Positions 12,483 to 25,719 are shown, counted from the stretch's first letter. The stretch is 64,000 nt of DNA from Vigna angularis (GCF_016808095.1 NC_068977.1:28793364-28857363), one strand, 5' to 3'. The notes: generated by a model not told the origin, from the sequence alone. Translations and numbers: made by a program.

Positions 12483-12814
12483 AGGTTTAAATATGCTTTT
12501 ATTTCTCAATTATAAAAATATTTTAGATTTAATTTTTTTTTCAAACTTTAGTACATTTTAATCTTTGTCTTTAAGAAAATTATAAATTTTTGTTTTTCAA
12601 AACTATTACTTTTAAAAATAGGTTGAGCTGCCTAACGTGGTACACTTTGATATTATCACACGTGGCCAGACGTGCTCAACCTACAGCGTTGGTTTTAAAA
12701 ATTTATAGTTTTCTTGAAGAATAATGATCAAAATGTACCAAAATTTAAAAGCATATTTAGAAAGTAAATCTAAAATTGTTTGATAATTAAGAGATTAAAA
12801 GCATATTTAATCCT
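12483..12814. mobile_element. MITE with long terminal inverted repeats and 8-bp target duplication
   Basis: The 332-base element starts AGGTTTAAATATGCTTTTA and ends with its near inverse (TAAAAGCATATTTAATCCT). The arms of about 120 bases pair imperfectly along most of their length. A central region has a nested inverted repeat, AGGTTGAGC near 12620 and GCTCAACCT near 12675. Both sides are flanked by ATAATTTT (12475-12482 and 12815-12822). An 8-base duplication suggests a hAT-like origin; Mutator-like (usually 9) is the alternative. It has no coding capacity. A transcript would fold into a long hairpin. Confidence 0.8.
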
Positions 12815-12834
12815 ATAATTTTATAACAATTTAT

Positions 12835-13509
<675 letters not shown>

Positions 13510-13700
13510 GTGTTGCATCTATTTAGTTGGCTTGCAAAAGACATTCTCTCAATTCCATTCTTTCTTCTTTTCCTTCCTCTGCAGGCATTGAACAACTTTT
13601 TCCTTGTTTCCGAGAAAACTCTATTTCAACCAGCACAGTTGATTTCAGCGTCCTTCTGTTCACGGCAGCAAAGTCTCATCTTACACTGTCAGTGATCAAT
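13510..13700 (+). other. Probable 5' leader exon of MED11
   Basis: A CT-rich, less AT-rich block (TTCTTCTTTTCCTTCC, then a GC-balanced stretch to about 13690) looks like a plant 5' UTR and promoter-proximal region. The next gene on this strand is MED11, whose ATG is at 20127 and whose coding exon is preceded by a plausible acceptor (TTGTATAG, ending about 20091). If the two belong together, a leader intron of about 6.4 kb holds the copia element. No donor could be fixed with certainty, so this is an inference. Confidence 0.35.
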
Positions 13701-14321
13701 TTGATTTCCTTTCTTCCTTCCTTTGCTTGTATTTTTCTTATGTTTCCTTACATAATCGTATATGTAAATCTCAGAAGGGTGTTCTGAATTGGTTCTGGGT
13801 TAGTGATTTACCGTGAAAATTGGTTATGGGTTCGAAAACCTGATCTGATTTAGTCTGTAACCAGTTTCAGAGTGTATTCTGTGAAAAACACTTTGGTGAC
13901 GGAACCCTAAATGAGTTGTTAGACGCATCCAACCAGAAGCTGTCAATTCATTAGTATTATTTTAGAATAACAGTACTAGAACAATAATAAGTTCAAAACA
14001 AAAGAAAAACGGTTCGATTAAGTCATGTTGAGTGGGATCGATTTGTTCTCCTCATAGCCCCACCCATTGAAATGGACAACTGCTAGAGTGCCAAGAACCT
14101 GTTTGTTGAAATACTTAATAGAAATTTAGGTATGTGGAATGTGATGGTACAGGGTTGACCAATTTTGAAATGTTCGAAGCCAAAGAAGAGTATTATTTAC
14201 TCTACTTTTTAGAATGAAAGAGTTGGGTTTCATGAAAAAGGGAGTAATTAGAATTTTTCTACGAAACCATATATACATCTATAGTTAATATCCACAAAGC
14301 AGGAGATGAATAAATGACTCA

Positions 14322-14592
14322 TGGAAGCCTCTAGTCCGAGAACATTTCAAGGCTAATATTGATGCTTCCGTTGTCACTAACAGAGGTGCTGGTTAAGGGG
14401 TGGTGTTTAGCGACTATGCTGGCCAGATTTTGCCTACATCTCATCTCATCTACTGTCGTGAAAAGCAGTTGCAGAAGCTCTTAGCTTTAGATGGGCTATC
14501 CAAACAGCAAAGGATTATTGTTCCCTAAAGTGATTTCTGAAATTGACTGTAAGATTCTTGGCATTCAAGGGTTAATCCAAATAGAACATATA
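14322..14592 (+). pseudogene. RNase H-like (RVT_3 type) fragment
   Basis: Reading with one frameshift near 14463 and stops near 14395 and 14528 gives FKANIDASVV, GVVFSDYAGQIL, then AEALSFRWAIQTAKD, then VISEIDCKILGIQ. The spaced acidic positions (Asp in NIDAS, Glu in AEAL, Asp in EIDC) match the catalytic layout of plant RNase H-like domains found at the ends of LINE polyproteins and in stand-alone relatives. No reverse transcriptase is nearby. It is a decayed fragment just outside the copia element. Confidence 0.6.
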
Positions 14593-14675
14593 TAAATTGT
14601 GTAGTAAATGAGTGTAAAGCCCATGCTCATGGTTTGTTGGAAGTAGATTTGCTTCCTACAAGATGAGAAGGAAAT

Positions 14676-14896
14676 ACTTGAGATCTAAAACAGAGAAAAA
14701 TAGTTCTAAAGGGCTTGAAAGACCCTTCTCAGTTCTATTATTTATATAGATAAAAATCTGATACAATAGATAGATGGAAGATGAAGAGATTGTCCTAGAC
14801 TGCTAGGAACAATCATTATAGATAACCCAACACACAACTACCTACTTTTAGGCCCTGCTCTACTAATCATAGGTAGACTTAATAATTATTCTAACA
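14676..14896 (-). repeat. Copia 3' LTR
   Basis: 221 bases. In element orientation it begins TGTTAGAATAATT, just after the polypurine tract, and runs to TCTCAAGT next to the GAAAT target duplication. Confidence 0.9.
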
Positions 14897-14903
14897 CTCC
14901 CCC

Positions 14904-17900
14904 TCAAGCTGGAGCATACAAATTGTATGTACCAAGCTTGGAACAAATAAATTCAATCCGAGGTCCCCTTAACAACTTAGTCAACACATCTGCGAGTTGG
15001 TCATTTGATCCAACAAACTCAATACATATTTCTTTTGACAATAATTTTTCCCGAACAAAATGACAATCAATTTCTATATGTTTGGTTCTCTCGTGAAACA
15101 CTGGATTTGATGCAATGTGAAGAGCAACTTGGTTATCACAATACATCTTCATACTTTGGATGCCACAGAAGTTAAGCTCTTGAAGGAACTGCTTCACCCA
15201 TATAAGTTCACATGTTAATGAAGCCATTGCCCTATATTCAGCCTCAGCTGTTGATCGAGCCACTACATTTTGTTTCTTACTTTTCCATGAGATAATGTTT
15301 CCTCCAAGGAAAACACAATATCCAGTAGTAGATCGTCTATCAATAGGAGAACCTGCCCAATCAGCATCACAATATCCTGATACCTGAAGGCTTCCTTTTT
15401 CTTCATATAACAACCCTTGCCCGGGAGCCTTTTTCACATACCTTAGAATGCGAATGATAGCATTCCAATGGCCAACACATGGAGCTTGCATAAACTGACT
15501 AACCACTCCAACTGCAAAAGATAGATCCGGCCTTGTAATAGTGAGATAGATTAGTTTTCCAACTAGCCTCCTATATCTCTCCGGGTCGGAGAATAATTCA
15601 CCTTCTTCTGTTGTTAATTTTTGATTTGGATCCATAGGGCTATCAACCGGTCTACAATCAATCATGCTTGTTTCTTGCAAAATATCCAGAGCATACTTCC
15701 TTTGGGAGATTACAACTCCATCTTTTGACTGAGCTACTTCAATGCCTAGGAAGTATTTGAGGCTCCCAAGATCCTTGGTTTGGAAATGTCTACACAAGTA
15801 CTCCTTCAATTGAGATATTCCAGCAGTATCATTTCCTGTAATAACTATATCATCAACATATACTATCAAGTAAACACATTTCCCAGGAGACGAATGATAA
15901 TAAAAGACTGAATGATCTGCTTCACTGCGTTTTAGTCCAAATTTTTGAACAATGGAGCTAAACTTTCCAAACCAAGCACGTGGTGATTGCTTGAGCCCAT
16001 ATAGAGATCGGTTCAATTTACAAACCATACCAGACTCCCCCTGAGCAACAAACCCTGGAGGTTGCTCCATATAAACTTCTTCCTCAAGATCACCATGGAG
16101 AAAGGCATTTTTGATATCCAACTGATGAAGTGGCCAATGACGAATGGCTGCCATTGCAAAGAACAATCGAATGGTAGTCATCTTTGCCACGGGAGAAAAG
16201 GTGTCACAATAATCAAGACCATAAACCTGAGTGTACCCTTTTGCAACCAGCCGGGCTTTGAGCCTATCAATGTCACCATTAGGGCCGACCTTAATTGCAT
16301 ATACCCATCGACAACCAACAGCCTTTTTGCCCGGGGGAAGTGGCACAAGCTCCCAAGTATGACTGTGGTCAAGAGCCTGCATTTCTTCAATCATGGCTTG
16401 TCGCCATCCAGGATGATCAAGTGCTTCTTTCACATTTTTAGGAATAACCACAGGAGATACTGAGGATAAAAGGGAATAAAAGGAGGGCGACACTCTGTGA
16501 TAACTAAGAAAATTATAAATGGGATGAGGGTTTCGAGTGGAACGAGTACCTTTTCTGAGAGCAATGGGCCAACCAAAATCATCTTCACCAGGAGGCGTGA
16601 CAGGAGATGGTGACGGAGAAGAATCTGAAGGAGGAGATCCACCATTTTCTGGAAGAGGATTACTCACCGGGGTACTATGTCGAAGGATATCAGTATATGG
16701 AGAGGAAAGTTCGGGAGGACCTTGGGCATGACTTGGATTGACTGAGGCATTGGAGATATTAGACTCAACCACTGGAAGAGGAAGGACCTGGTGGAGGATA
16801 TGAACATCTTGAACAGAGGGAGAGAAGAAAGGTGTCTGTTCAAAGAAGGTAACATTGGCAGACATGTAGTACTTTTTGGTTTCAGGAGAGTAACACCGAT
16901 ACCCTTTTTGAAGCCGAGAATAGCCCAAAAAGACACATTTGATCGCACGAGCAGAGAGCTTGTCGAGCCCCGGAGACATGTCGTGAACAAAACAAACACA
17001 ACCAAAGACTCGAGGAGAGGTGTGAAAGAGAGGATCATTGGGAAAGAGAATGGAGAAAGGGACTTTATTATTGAGAGAGGAGGAAGGCATCCTATTAATA
17101 AGAAAACATGCAGTTAAGATGGCATCCCCCCAATGATGAACAGGAATATTAGCACCAAGCAAAAGGGTACGAGCCGTTTCAACCAAGTGTCTATTTTTTC
17201 TTTCGGCTATACCATTTTGCTGGGGTGTATGAGGACAAGTGGACTGATGCAAAATACCATGGGAGCTAAGAAGTGAAGAAAAAGTTGATGAGAAATACTC
17301 TTTAGCATTATCACTTCTTAAGACTTTAATTACGTGACCAAATTGGTTCTTGATTTCATTCAAAAAAGATGTGAAAATGGGTAACAATTCAGAGCGATCT
17401 TTCATTAGATAAACCCAAGTACATCTAGAATACTCATCAATAAAAGTAACAAAATACCTAAAACCAAAAGAAGAGACGCGACTAGGTCCCCAGACATCAG
17501 AATAAATAATAGAGAAACTAGAAGTACACATTGATTGAGACCTTTTAGGAAAGACATATCTAACATGTTTTCCTAGTTGACATGACTCACATTCTAAAGT
17601 CTGAAGACCACTAAGTTCAGGACACATCTTTTTTAACTTTGACAAGTGAGGATGGCCAAACCGATCATGTAACACTTTAGGGGGAAGAGCTGCAACACAA
17701 GATACCCATGGACGAGATCCAAAAAGGTATAAACCTCCAGCTTCATATCCTTCTCCAATCTGTCTCCCCGAGCCACGCTCCTGTATAACAAAAGATTTTG
17801 AATCGAAAGTTATTGAACAAGGTAACATTTTGGTTAACTGACTTAGGGAAATTAAATTGAATGGACAGTTAGGAACAAAAAGAACAGATTTCAGAGTTAG

Positions 17901-18960
17901 AGAGGGAGACAGGGAGACTTGACCGACTCCCTTTGAACAAGTTTTAGAGCCATTTGCAAGGGTAATGAAATGGGGTTTTTCTTGGAGGGAAAGGGTTGAG
18001 AACAATGAGGTATTACTAGAAATGTGATTAGAAGCACCCGAGTCAATTACCCATGAATTTAGACCTTCCATGGATTGAGAAATGCAAGCTGTGGACGTAC
18101 TTGGGGACTGAGATGATTGCGCCAAACTGTTAGACTTTAATCCCAGATACTCTTGATACTCTTCCTCAGTGAACTTGGAGTTGGAAGTGGAAGTTTCAGC
18201 CTTAGAGATATTGGCGGTGTTTGAAGGAAAGCCATGCAAGGAGTAGCAGTTTTCTTGGGTGTGACCCACTCTCTTACAGTAAGAGCACTGTGGACGTCCT
18301 CGACCTCCACGTCCTCCTCCTCTAGTGCCACGTCCTCCTCTTCCTCGCGTGGCAACCATGACAGATGGTTCCATTGTTTCATGAGCTTCTTGAGACTGAG
18401 ACACCGGAACACGAAGAAGACGTGTGGTCAAGGCTTCCAAGGAAGGGACCTCATGACTTGTCAGAAGTTGATCTCTGATGTGATTCAAATCTGGATGCAA
18501 AGCACGGAGGATCATCACCATATAATACTTGTCAAGCTTCTTTTTGATATCTTCCGAAGATTCCACTTCCAAGAACATTCTCAATTCTTCCACAGCTGCT
18601 TGGGCTTCAGTCATGAAGGAGACCATATCATGGTCTGTCATTTTGAGACAGGCGAGCTTGTTTGCGGTATCATAGAGACGTTGAATATCATTAGCATAAA
18701 TGCTTTGAGCTTTCTTCCAAAAAGTGTAACATGTCTTGAATGCTCTCAGAGATATCAAAAGCCGTGGTTCCACAGATTGCCACAATAGGGCACACAATTG
18801 GAAATCAGCTTGTTTCCATTGTTCAGCTTTGTCAGAAGGAACTTGGCTCCCATCCTGCTCAAGGTGGTCATAATGTCCTTGATACCAAATTCTTTCCATT
18901 TAGCTTTTCGGAAGTGATTGAGGGACTTCCAGAGAAAGAAAGAGCACTTCCAGACGCCAT
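14904..18960 (-). pseudogene. Copia gag-pol polyprotein with a frameshift near the gag N-terminus
   Basis: One open frame covers 14904-18899 (1331 residues). Order: gag-like region 1-200 with an RG-rich segment, CCHC knuckle CSYCKRVGHTQENC (205-218), aspartic protease VIDSGAS (about 284-290), integrase with its HHCC zinc site from about 410 and catalytic motifs near YSDVWGP, LRSDNAKEYF and PQQNGIAERKNR, reverse transcriptase with QLDIKNAFLHG and YVDD, and RNase H with CDADWAG and STAEAEYRA. The MER start of the long frame is probably not native. Upstream, 18960-18958 holds a better ATG, leading to MASGSALSFSG and SEKLNGKN in another frame, then WYQGHYDHL in the long frame. A small deletion at about 18890 appears to have joined them out of frame. 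All other key motifs are intact. Confidence 0.85.
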
Positions 18961-19535
18961 TCTTTGATAAAAAACAGGAAAAGGAACCAGAAAAACCAGA
19001 AATACCGTGAAGAACCAGAAAACCCTAAAGGGTTTCTTAGGGTTTTCTTAAAGGGGAGCTTCTGGACACACCAAAGTAGAATTTTGAGGGGCAGAACGGA
19101 CAGAGGAGCAGAGGGCGACAACTATGGAGGTGGCGCGGCGACTTTCCGGTGAGCAGAGGGCGGCGCGTGGACAGCACGCGCCTGTTCGCAGCGCACAAAG
19201 AGGCGGCACGTGGTGGAGCGTGGAGGAGAATCAGGCGAACCCACCGGTGGGGTTGGTTGTCGCGTGAAGAGGCGAACCAGATTCAGTGGTCGCCTGACAG
19301 AACAGTGACGGCGGCCGGCGGCGGACGGCGGCGAACGGTGGTGGACAGCAGCGGACAGCAGCGAGATGGTGGACAACCAAGTTGAAGAACTTCAAACTGC
19401 AGTTGACAGCTGCAGATAGTGGCGAGACAGCCGCGGACAACGGCGAACAGCACCGGACAGGTGCAGACAGCAGTGACAGTGCTGGTGGACAACCCAGAAC
19501 AGAAACCAGAGCAGGATGAACCTGCTCTGATACCA

Positions 19536-19754
19536 ACTTGAGATCTAAAACAGAGAAAAATAGTTCTAAAGGGCTTGAAAGACCCTTCTCAGTTCTATTA
19601 TTTATATAGATAAAAATCTGATTATAGATAGATGGAAGATGAAGAGATTGTCCTAGACTGCTAGGAACAATCATTATAAATAACCCAACACACAACTACC
19701 TACTTTTAGGCCCTGCTCTACTAATCATAGGTAGACTTAATAATTATTCTAACA
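19536..19754 (-). repeat. Copia 5' LTR
   Basis: 219 bases, close to identical to the 3' LTR. The primer-binding site follows immediately (19535 downward on the minus strand). Confidence 0.9.
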
Positions 19755-20126
19755 GAAATATTCTAACTGATAGAGATAGAGGCACAATGCTCTAGCCGTG
19801 ACCTGTGAACTTCATGAGAGAGATAAACAAGATGTCCGAGTCACAGAAAATGTTAAAGAAGAAACAATTTTTTTCTCTTTCATTTTACTATTTATCAATT
19901 AGTATTTTATGATATTCTAGATGGCCATTTTGACCATTCTATTGACTAATAAATCCTTACATTCTGATGCATCCCAATCCGACACTTGTTATAGTTGTCA
20001 CTTTATGTGATTATGAAATTGTTAATTGTGCATTTGATGCTTTTGAAGTCTTATGGATCATTTTGTTCTCCACATAATTTATTGTATAGACCTGAATTAG
20101 AGAAGGAACACTAGGAGTCCGCATCC

Positions 20127-22060
20127 ATGGATTCACAGGGCCAGACAACTTCTTTGCAGAGACTTCAGAATGTAGAAAAGGTAAATTTTGAAAACGTTTA
20201 CAAAAGGGTCCTGAATGTCACAGGACATTATAGTTTGTTTTAATTGATTTTTCCCCCCTTTTCTGCTGGTCATTGTAGAGAATCGTGAAGGTTTTGGAGC
20301 TTGCCGGAGGAGTAATGGATGAGCTTGCAAGCCCTGTTGGTCCTAGGAAAGATGTGGTCCAAAATCACTGCCTTGAGTTCATGCAATTAATCAAGGTCCT
20401 TGTCTCACAGAAATCAATTTACTTTTTGGTGTATACATGTATATTAACCATGTGTTTGGATCTGTGTTCATGGATGCTTCATCCGCTTCACAGCAGAAGC
20501 TACTATATGTAGCCTCTGCGTTTTTCTCTATGATTTTTGGATATATACACAACTTCGTCACATACTAAAGGGGTTGGCCTTATGGGTTCAAGTCCCAAAA
20601 TGAGCACACTACCAAAATGGCATCAGTCTAATTAATGATTGAATTTAGTGAAAAAAATTAATGAAAAGATATTTTTTTGTTGATAATATCTCCATTAGCC
20701 CTGTATTACGGATGTGAACTCTACTAGGAGAGAAAAATGAATATAAGTTGTTACTCTCTACATTTCTAGAACTTGAGATAGAACATGCCCCAAATCTTCC
20801 TCTCCCTATATCTTAATATCCTATATTTGCCAAACTTGTTAGAAACGTACGATTCTTACTAAAACAACTGACTATACTCCCTTAATTAACCGAAACCCAG
20901 TCCCATAGCACCACCGATATTACTTGCAGCCAGGATTTCTGTGAACTGGAATTTGAACTTTTTGGTATTGCTATACATAAATGTTTTAAATAATGACATT
21001 CTAAACATGTGTCAACGACATTATGACAGGAGCTTTGTGTATTATGAGGGCCTTAAGTTTCACATAGAGAGTAATATGGGATGCTGGGTGGAGTCTTTGA
21101 ATATTTGGTTCTCCCCCATAATAGCTAGTTTTTAAGGATGTGTTTCCAAGTGTTTGGATGCTTATGACATTATAATTTCAAAAAGTATCTTTTTTATTTT
21201 AAAAAGATAGAATTAGTGATTACCTAGCAACATTATATTTAAACTAAAAGCTTTTATTTTTAACTTCAACTTAAAGTAGTCTTCAAGCTCCAAAAATCGT
21301 GAGGCTAAAATCTACCAGTGTTCTTGTTATTACAGCCTATTACACGTTCCTCATAAATTTGGTCTTTGTGTTTTAGCAAAATTATAGTTTGATATATTCA
21401 AAATATTCTTATTCATATTTAAAGTTAAGGCTGAATTGTTCGAGACAAATTACATAATTAGTCAGGTTACTCAAACAATACTAAGCTATGACAAGTAAAC
21501 TAAACATAAAACTCAATGAACCCAAATTGTAGATATGAAATGAATTCCTATTTTTGCTGAGATATATATAATTTAAATCTCAACTAATAAGTGCACAAGT
21601 GCATATATATTGGTAATTGGTACTTGTAAATGGAATTTCTTTTATAATATAAATTTTGTCAAGAAATAGTTTCGTTTGCTTTTTATAGTATTTGTTAAAT
21701 TACTTGAGTGTGAAATCTGTATATATATGAAAAGTTTACTTATCCTTAATTAAATAATGAAAATGCAGTGGATTTTTCAAAGCAAAGCAGTGAACTTATG
21801 ATCAAGTGACTCTGTTTTGTTCGAGTTCATCATGAATTTTATGCTCAAACTTGTGCTTTAACTATTATTTTCAAATGTTTCAGGACATTCAGGTGGCATT
21901 GCGTGACGAAATCAAAAGTGCTTGTGAATATCGTCCATTTGAGAAATGTGACTATGGTCCAAGAATAGCCAATGAGATTTGTCACAAAAAGGTGGAATTT
22001 ATTATGTCACAATTGGATGCAATGAAACAAACTATAGATGAATATCATGCGGCAGTTTGA
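20127..22060 (+). CDS. MED11: Mediator complex subunit 11 (MED11)
   Basis: Small head-module subunit of the Mediator coactivator, which links transcription factors to RNA polymerase II in the nucleus. Exons are 20127-20180, 20279-20395 and 21884-22060, all joined in phase 0, giving 115 residues, the usual plant MED11 length. Recognisable stretches are SLQRLQNVEKRIVKVLELAG, GVMDELASP, and ACEYRPFEKCDYGPRIANE, which match plant MED11 as I know it. The second donor is AAG|GTCCTT, weaker than consensus. An in-frame read-through is stopped after the donor, so splicing is needed. Intron 2 is about 1.5 kb. The coding region looks intact despite the copia insertion about 370 bases upstream of the ATG. 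Confidence 0.93.
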
Positions 22061-22818
22061 AAATGTAGAATCCTGGGTTACCTCCCAGTAATGAGGAATT
22101 GCTTGTTACTAGTTAGTGTGTAGTTTTGGGTAAGGTAATAATTACCTTGGGAGAGAAAGGAAATCAGTGTATTTATTTAGATGGTTATATAGAAGAGTAT
22201 CCTATTCGATTTGGGATTGTCATGCTCCTCCTATCTTACTAGGGCCAGCATAGTTTTTTCATTTATTTTGTGGACTATGCGGACAACAGTTAGAGTGTAC
22301 CTGTGCTATCATGTGCACTATAACATCTTACAATGGTTATAAAGTTTTAGATTCTTGACCCAGATCACAAAAGTATGATCTTTCAAGGCTGGTGTGTATG
22401 ACCTTAATTATTATAGGGATGTGATTCTTGTCCAATTTTTCCCAACCGATTGCATGAGATTTGTCCTTCTGGGAGGAATTTTTGAAAGTAGTTAGAGTTA
22501 TCAGGATCTCTGCAACTTTTATTACTACATCATCCACTGAGTCCTGACCAGAACCCAATCTTCTATTGCACATTTCTTCCTACTTGAACATCATCTTCTG
22601 TGGCGTCATTAATTTGGTGCGGAAAGAAAATGATTATTACATTGGAAACATGTTGAAAAGTCAATGGCATTTTTTAATTTTAGATGTTCTTTTTCAATAT
22701 TTTTTTCTTTTTGCTGCATTTCTATATTTTGGATAGAATACTGTCATTAATTTTCAGGAAACTTGACTTTCAGATGAATACTGTCTTTATTTTGGATATA
22801 CATATTTTTTCTTAATTC

Positions 22819-22822
<4 letters not shown>

Positions 22823-22867
<45 letters not shown>
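22823..22867. repeat. (TA)n microsatellite
   Basis: An uninterrupted TA run of about 45 bases. Confidence 0.95.
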
Positions 22868-22870
<3 letters not shown>

Positions 22871-25205
22871 GTTCATTGTCTAGTTCACACTACTATGGCG
22901 GATTTAGATTTTATAGATTCAATTTTTATGATGTTTTATTTATCAGTATGCTGTGTTGTATTTTACTATTTGCCGCATCAATAAGAACATTAAAATTCAT
23001 ATAATTACATTGTATTATGCTAGGAAGTCATTCAAACTGAGCTGAACCAAAACATAAATTATTTTACTTTTGGGTCTGATAGTTATTTATGTTAGAAATC
23101 AGTTCAACTGATTTGAAAACATTTATATTGAATACAAATATGATACTATCTTAATTCAATAATAAAAGACTGTCAAGGAAATTCTTTTTTAGATTTATAT
23201 TGATATTTTTTCTGGCTTAAATAGTTTTTGTCCTTTCTTTTAATTTTATTCAATTTAGTTCTATTTTTTTTTCAAATTTTTTTTAATTTTTATTGATTTA
23301 ATTTTTTTTATATTGGTGGTTAAATCATTAACAAAAGGTGAATAATATGTGTCATGGTTTGTAGTTTTTGTAATTTTTTATTTAATTTTAAAAAAAGTTA
23401 TTCAAATATTAAGTCACTCTTGTGTTATGTGATTATGAGTGTGTCACATGATAATCTCACTTATCAAACCAATATTAATGTTATAGTTTCACATATAAGT
23501 ATTTTATATGAATTCAGTCTTAAATTTTGTTTTGTTCAATTATTTTTAAATTTTTCTTAATTTTGTTTAATTCAGTTCTACTTTTGTTACCTTCTAAATT
23601 AATTAAATTAAATTTTTATATAAATGTTATGCTAAATTTTTTGTTAAATTTACATTTTCATTAAATATTTTTTTACATTATTTTTAAACCAATTCTAAGT
23701 GTATTATTGGAAATAAATTATTATATTTATATTTGATTTTTGCTATACATAAGATTAAAGTTGGTTTAAAATTAAAAGAAAATTATTCAATGTTTTTAAA
23801 GAAAGAAAATTTTTCATTATTTTTAAACCAAGTCTAATTCTATTTTCTACATATATGAAACATTAAACATAAATTTAATATTTATATTTCAATAATATAG
23901 TTAAAGTGGATTTAAAAATAATTAAATAAATATTTAAGTAAAAATATAAATATTAATAAAAATTTCAATATTACATTTACTTAAAAATTATATTTGAGTA
24001 AATGTGCTATTATAACAATAGACGCATCATTAAACGATATTTTGTCAAACACATCAATGTAATAAATGATATTCTTTCTAAATGCGCTCCTATTACATAT
24101 TACATATTACTAAATAATGCAAAAATGTGCTATATAATGTTTTTGGTAAACATATTAAAGTTGTAAACAATGCTATGAAAACAATATGTTGAATAACATT
24201 TTCCCTAAACGTGCTCTCATACCAAACACAAATATCTAAACAAAGCGTTTTAAGTAAACGTTTTTGAACAAAACCTTATTCTCATCCAAGTATGAAACTC
24301 TTATGGATCAATACATGGTATCTTTTCAGAAGTGCTTAAATGATTTACATCTATTAAGAAATTGATGAAGTTGTTTTGCACAACATTTCAAAAACAAAAG
24401 TAATAAGAAAAATGACATATTTGACAACATGCATTTCTACTCTACTTTATTCCTGAATGTTCTGGTTTAAAGTAAATTATAGGTGAAGTGTCTAATAACT
24501 TGCTTAGATCGTTTAACCGTCTTGTTAAATATCTATTTGCGAAAAAGTTTTTCAAAACACTATTCAATTTTCATTTTAGTGTTTTTTAGTAATTTGAAGT
24601 GTTTATAATTTTCTAATGCTATCGTTAAAAACTAAGTTAGATTTTCGTTACCAAATATTTTTTATTGTTAATTCAGTCGCTAAAAGTGTTTATGATTGTT
24701 TTTATACTTTTTAACGACCCTTTTTGTAGTCACTAAAACATATCTTTTTTATTGAAATATTAAAATAAGTAAATTAATAAGTTGAGTTTATGTAAAAGGA
24801 ATAAAACCTAACATTAGATTGAAAACTTATTTTGCAAAGTGATAATTGAATACATTGATTTTATAACATTACGATAAATTATTAAATTTATCCAAAACCC
24901 TAATTTTATAAATGAAATCAATCTAAATTCCTTAACCATAATTTTATAGATGAAATCAATTTAAATTCCTTTAATAAACTTCAATTCCTTTTGTTCCTTA
25001 GCAAAACAATTTGCTATAAGTGTAGTAATTAAAAGATAACCAATATACCATGAACTATTCTTAAATACATTATTCATTGATGTCTCACTTCAAGTTAAGA
25101 TAATCAAAATATTTTTCAATCACAAACAAAATCCTTAAAAATCTAAGTGGTATCCATAACCAACATGAAACATAAAACTAAAACGTTATTTGAAACACAA
25201 TAAAA

Positions 25206-25209
<4 letters not shown>

Positions 25210-25281
<72 letters not shown>
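25210..25281. repeat. (TA)n microsatellite
   Basis: An uninterrupted TA run of about 72 bases. Confidence 0.95.
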
Positions 25282-25284
<3 letters not shown>

Positions 25285-25719
25285 CAACAAAATTCAAAGT
25301 ATAGTCTAGTTATATCTAACTAAAAGAAATTGATTTAGCTAGTCATGATGGAAGAGGAAGAATAAATGATACAAAATGAAGAAACTAAATTGAGGAGTCA
25401 TGGAAGCATAATAAATCTTCTTGTTTTTCACTCACAACTTGAGAAGCTTGTTTCTTTTCTTCAAAACAAAGGTCACAACTTCCAAATTCTCCGTCGAGCT
25501 TCAAAATTCTTAATAAATAAAAAAATTCTAAGTTTGACTTTTAAACTCAAAATTTGTCTCTACAAGTAGTTTGTCCTCATCCTTCAAAAGCTTTTCTACC
25601 CATTTATTCAATTCTTCCTCTTTATAAAAAAAGAAATCAGATTTCTAGTAATATGTTCAAGTAAATCAAATATTAAACCTGCTTATATCTAATGATGGGA
25701 TAAGCATTAAATTTTATTA

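Larger units (their letters stand above)
14676..19754 (-). mobile_element. Ty1/copia LTR retrotransposon, nearly intact, in the MED11 leader
   Basis: About 5.1 kb with two LTRs (14676-14896 and 19536-19754) and a 5-base target duplication GAAAT (14671-14675 and 19755-19759). Read on the minus strand, the 5' LTR is followed directly by TGGTATCAGAGC, the primer site for initiator methionine tRNA. A polypurine tract (GAGGGGGAG) precedes the 3' LTR. The LTRs differ by about two substitutions and a 2-base gap in some 220 bases, so the insertion is recent. The polyprotein order gag, protease, integrase, reverse transcriptase, RNase H defines the copia superfamily. The element is antisense to MED11. 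A GC-rich leader lies at 19100-19500. Confidence 0.95.
22061..25719. other. MED11 3' flank and AT-rich spacer
   Basis: The first 250 bases probably include the MED11 3' UTR. The rest is AT-rich with decayed repeat sequence (for example the T-rich stretch with AATTTAGTTCTA words at about 23220-23600) and no recognisable gene. TA microsatellites lie at 22823-22867 and 25210-25281. Confidence 0.5.

Noticed and set aside
16062..17117. Plus-strand and shifted minus-strand open frames in the copia element
   Set aside because: They are antisense or out of frame to the polyprotein.
19122..19695. Open frames on both strands in the GC-rich copia leader
   Set aside because: The leader is built of repeated GGACAGC/GGCGAAC words. 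The frames run into the LTR and have no domain.
24540..25030. Possible non-autonomous CACTA element (GTCGTTAAA and GTCGCTAAA words, then TTTTTGTAGTCAC)
   Set aside because: No matched pair of termini or 3-base duplication could be found.
25366..25569. 67-residue open frame
   Set aside because: AT-rich, no family resemblance, next to a TA tract.
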